A DNA stretch of 64,000 nt, from contig OY282365.1 in assembly GCA_958295685.1 (NCBI GenBank), forward strand, positions 1,116,001-1,180,000. Reading direction: 5' to 3'. The notes under the pieces are model-generated. The model saw only the letters and a list, made by a program, of their open reading frames with translations. It had not been told where the DNA came from and did not search any database. The stretch's first letter is position 1, and every line of letters begins with the position of its first letter. This document shows, piece by piece, positions 62,499 to 64,000 of this stretch. The DNA comes from an uncultured Dehalococcoidia bacterium. Lineage in GTDB: Bacteria > Chloroflexota > Dehalococcoidia > Lucifugimonadales > CATQGZ01. The translations under genes were made by a program, and so were the position numbers.

Positions 62499-62711
62499 CT
62501 ATTGTGCGTGGTGCTCGTGCTCGTCGCATTCGTGGGTATCGTGCGCGTGCGAGTGGTGCTCGTGGCCGTCGCACTCGTGGGCATCGTGCGCGTGCCCCGA
62601 CTCGCCGCCGTGGTGCTCGTGCCCGTCGCATTCGTGGGCATCGTGCTCGTGCGCGTGGTGTTCGTGGCTGTCGCACTCGTGGACATCATGCTCATGCTTG
62701 TCGCGTGTCAT
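62499..62711 (-). CDS. 70-residue His/Cys/Asp-repeat metal-binding protein
   Basis: ATG 62711 with GGAGG 6 bp upstream opens a 70-codon frame that is over one third His, with four near-repeats HECDxHEHH separated by A-H-x-HDA/T spacers and one Cys in each. This looks like a soluble metal buffer or chaperone for Zn, Ni or Cu, in one operon with the CDF exporter 18 bp downstream. No signal peptide, so cytoplasmic. I do not recognise a named family. Confidence 0.75.
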   Translation of the reverse strand: MTRDKHEHDVHECDSHEHHAHEHDAHECDGHEHHGGESGHAHDAHECDGHEHHSHAHDTHECDEHEHHAQ

Positions 62712-62745
62712 CCTGAACCTCCGTACAGATTTCAAGGCGCGTATG

Positions 62746-62775
62746 CCTATACCATACTATACCACATGGGGTCAA
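62746..62775 (-). promoter_or_regulatory. Promoter of the metal-binding/exporter operon
   Basis: TTGACC (62770-62775), 18-bp spacer, TATAGG (62746-62751). A direct repeat GGTATAG-N3-GGTATAG overlaps the -10 and could be a regulator site. Confidence 0.45.
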
Positions 62776-62808
62776 GATACCCCTCGACGAGCCGGATAAT
62801 TTGTTTCG

Positions 62809-63070
62809 AGAGCATCGGGCCGAAAAACTGTTCCAAATTGTTCCATTTGTACCATCCCGTAGCTGGGGGTTCGAGTTCGTGGGTCAAATATGGCGCGTTT
62901 GTGGAACGGAACCGGACGGAATCGGAGCAGTCCCGGGACGTTATGGAACAGGCCCCCGGGGCCCACAATGGGCGCTCCCAACGGTTGGCTGCTTACGATG
63001 ATTCCGTGAACGTGGTTCGAGTGTGTTCTTTCCATGCGGGTATGGCAGTACAGAAGTTCGCCGTCGTCAA
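62809..63070 (-). mobile_element. Promoter-bearing arm-repeat element, type II copy 4 (degenerate)
   Basis: Promoter TTGACG (63065-63070), 17 bp, TGCCAT (63042-63047), 6 bp, ATG (63035). The ATG opens an 87-codon frame beginning MERTHSNHVHGIIVSS, which contains the HUH transposase motif NHVHGIIV. The 11-bp repeats are decayed (TGGAACGG, CGGACGG, GGGACG, TGGAACAG), and the core reads CGTAGCTGGG. The usual distal AACTGTTCAG end is not found. This may be the oldest copy. Confidence 0.68.
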
Positions 63071-63198
63071 GGAGATGGAGCTTAAGCCTAGCAGGATATG
63101 ATAATCTGACCCGGTTCGCATGGGGAATCGCACTGTGAAGGAACCTTGGAGGTCGTCAGGCGGGCCTCTGCGGTCGATGAACGAAACGGAGAATCCCA

Positions 63199-63621
63199 AT
63201 GACCATAGATTACGGCAGCATCAACTACGTCGCGGTCCTGGTGGGCATAGTGATCAACATGGCTCTGGGAGCCCTGTGGTATTCGGGACTCGCGTTCGCC
63301 GGACCATGGATGAAGCTGACAGGAATCACCCGTGAGTACATAGAGGAGCACAAGGACGAGACGTACCAGAGCTACGCCGTCGCCGTAGTCGCTTCGGCCG
63401 CCTTGGTGTTCGCGCTGGCCATCGTCATCCAGCTGACGGGCGCGGCGTCGGCGGTGGACGGGCTGGCGCTCGGACTCTACGCGGGCATAGGATTCGTCGC
63501 TTCCACCTATGCCGTCACCTACACCTTCGAGGGCAGGCCCATTCGACTCTACCTCATCAACGTCGGGTACTCCGTAGTCGGCTTCGCCGTCATCGGAGTT
63601 CTCATGGCCTCCTGGAACTGA
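63199..63621 (+). CDS. DUF1761-family membrane protein
   Basis: A 140-aa protein with four hydrophobic helices. GIVINMALGALWYSGLAFAGPWMKLTGI is the diagnostic first helix (about residues 17-44), with a conserved YS and W. Function unknown. The start ATG at 63199 has GGAGAA upstream. The next gene begins 36 bp downstream and may be cotranscribed. Confidence 0.85.
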   Translation: MTIDYGSINYVAVLVGIVINMALGALWYSGLAFAGPWMKLTGITREYIEEHKDETYQSYAVAVVASAALVFALAIVIQLTGAASAVDGLALGLYAGIGFVASTYAVTYTFEGRPIRLYLINVGYSVVGFAVIGVLMASWN

Positions 63622-63657
63622 ACGCCGCGTCATAGAGGAGAGAAAGGGAGGAGCGAA

Positions 63658-64000
63658 GTGAACGGATATGATCCCGTAGACCTGTCGGATTCCTACAACG
63701 CCGGCCCGGACGTCCTGCCCGCCGGAACAGAGGTTGAGGTCGGCCCGCTGACCATGAGGGGCCTGCCCTTCCGAATCGGAGGAGGAGCCGACGGCAGATG
63801 CTTCGTCGCGCTCGACGGCTCGACCGGAAGCGTGACCATCCCAGTCGGCGAGAGAGCGCACAGGGTCATATTCGCCCACGCTCTGCTCGAGACCTCGGTC
63901 CACGAGGGAGGCCCGCTGGGCGCGGGGGTAGCCGACTACGTCTTCCACCTTTCGGGCGGACGCGAGGAGCGCGTGGCGATACGTGAGAGGTTCGAGATAG
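63658..64000 (+). CDS. Partial gene of unknown function, runs off the window
   Basis: GTG 63658 with GGAGG 5-6 bp upstream opens a frame still open at the window end (114 codons). It begins NGYDPVDLSDSYNAGPDVLP and continues with a beta-rich pattern (VEVGPLTMRGLPFRIGG, VTIPVGERAHRVIFAH), no signal peptide. It resembles the beta-sandwich N-terminus of some glycosidase-associated proteins, but I cannot assign a family. Confidence 0.75.
   Translation, partial: MNGYDPVDLSDSYNAGPDVLPAGTEVEVGPLTMRGLPFRIGGGADGRCFVALDGSTGSVTIPVGERAHRVIFAHALLETSVHEGGPLGAGVADYVFHLSGGREERVAIRERFEI

Overview
This is a high-GC bacterial window with compact, mostly operonic genes. The gene mix suggests a Chloroflexota lineage such as the marine SAR202 group: a luciferase-like flavin monooxygenase, Ldh-family, Gfo/Idh, SMP-30, MmgE/PrpD, SDR and MaoC-type catabolic genes, a caa3 oxidase, and peptide-type ABC binding lipoproteins on long stalks. 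That placement is inference from gene content; there is no rRNA or tRNA gene here.

Left part (1-11.1 kb): a frame-shifted membrane glycosyltransferase, a transposase scrap, lepB, a coxG-like gene, then a complete leftward cytochrome c oxidase locus (ctaA-B-C-D-E-F-G, a small membrane protein, SCO). 12.1-20.7 kb: a PHP phosphoesterase with two half-size MaoC-type proteins, an SDR lacking the usual catalytic lysine, a luciferase-like monooxygenase joined to a restriction-modification pair whose BglII/BstYI-type nuclease is broken by an exact 26-bp tandem duplication, a DMT exporter, an Ldh-family dehydrogenase and an MBL-fold protein. 21.7-26.1 kb: a four-gene GldA/GldF/GldG/DUF4340-type ABC operon. 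26.3-31.7 kb: coaE, a NorQ/CbbQ-type AAA ATPase, a NUDIX hydrolase and a giant NorD/CbbO-type VWA protein. 31.8-37.1 kb: catabolic genes and endonuclease Q.

37.5-49.3 kb is the most unusual region: five leftward genes with different effectors (two PQQ-type sugar dehydrogenase lipoproteins, three GT-C membrane glycosyltransferases) all end in one or three copies of the same roughly 105-residue two-cysteine domain. They are separated by near-identical spacers holding a GC hairpin and a poly-G tract at the next start, so each junction looks like a recombinable constant block with possible phase variation. A diverged domain copy ends the glycosyltransferase at the left edge of the window. 49.9-63.9 kb: a glycosidase-like gene, a dipeptide-type ABC transporter, an aminotransferase, a heat-shock locus (hspR, dnaJ-like, divergent hsp20), a second binding lipoprotein, a His-rich metal protein with a CDF exporter, a DUF1761 protein and a partial gene.

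Scattered through intergenic gaps are seven copies of an apparently undescribed 270-410 bp element. Each has a sigma70-like promoter with fixed geometry (-35, 17 bp, -10, 6 bp, then ATG or GTG, implying leaderless transcripts) firing into 10-11 bp direct repeats. The repeat unit differs between elements but is always matched by an inverted arm across a conserved core. Two copies retain the NHVHG motif of HUH (RAYT/IS200-type) transposases, suggesting an origin.
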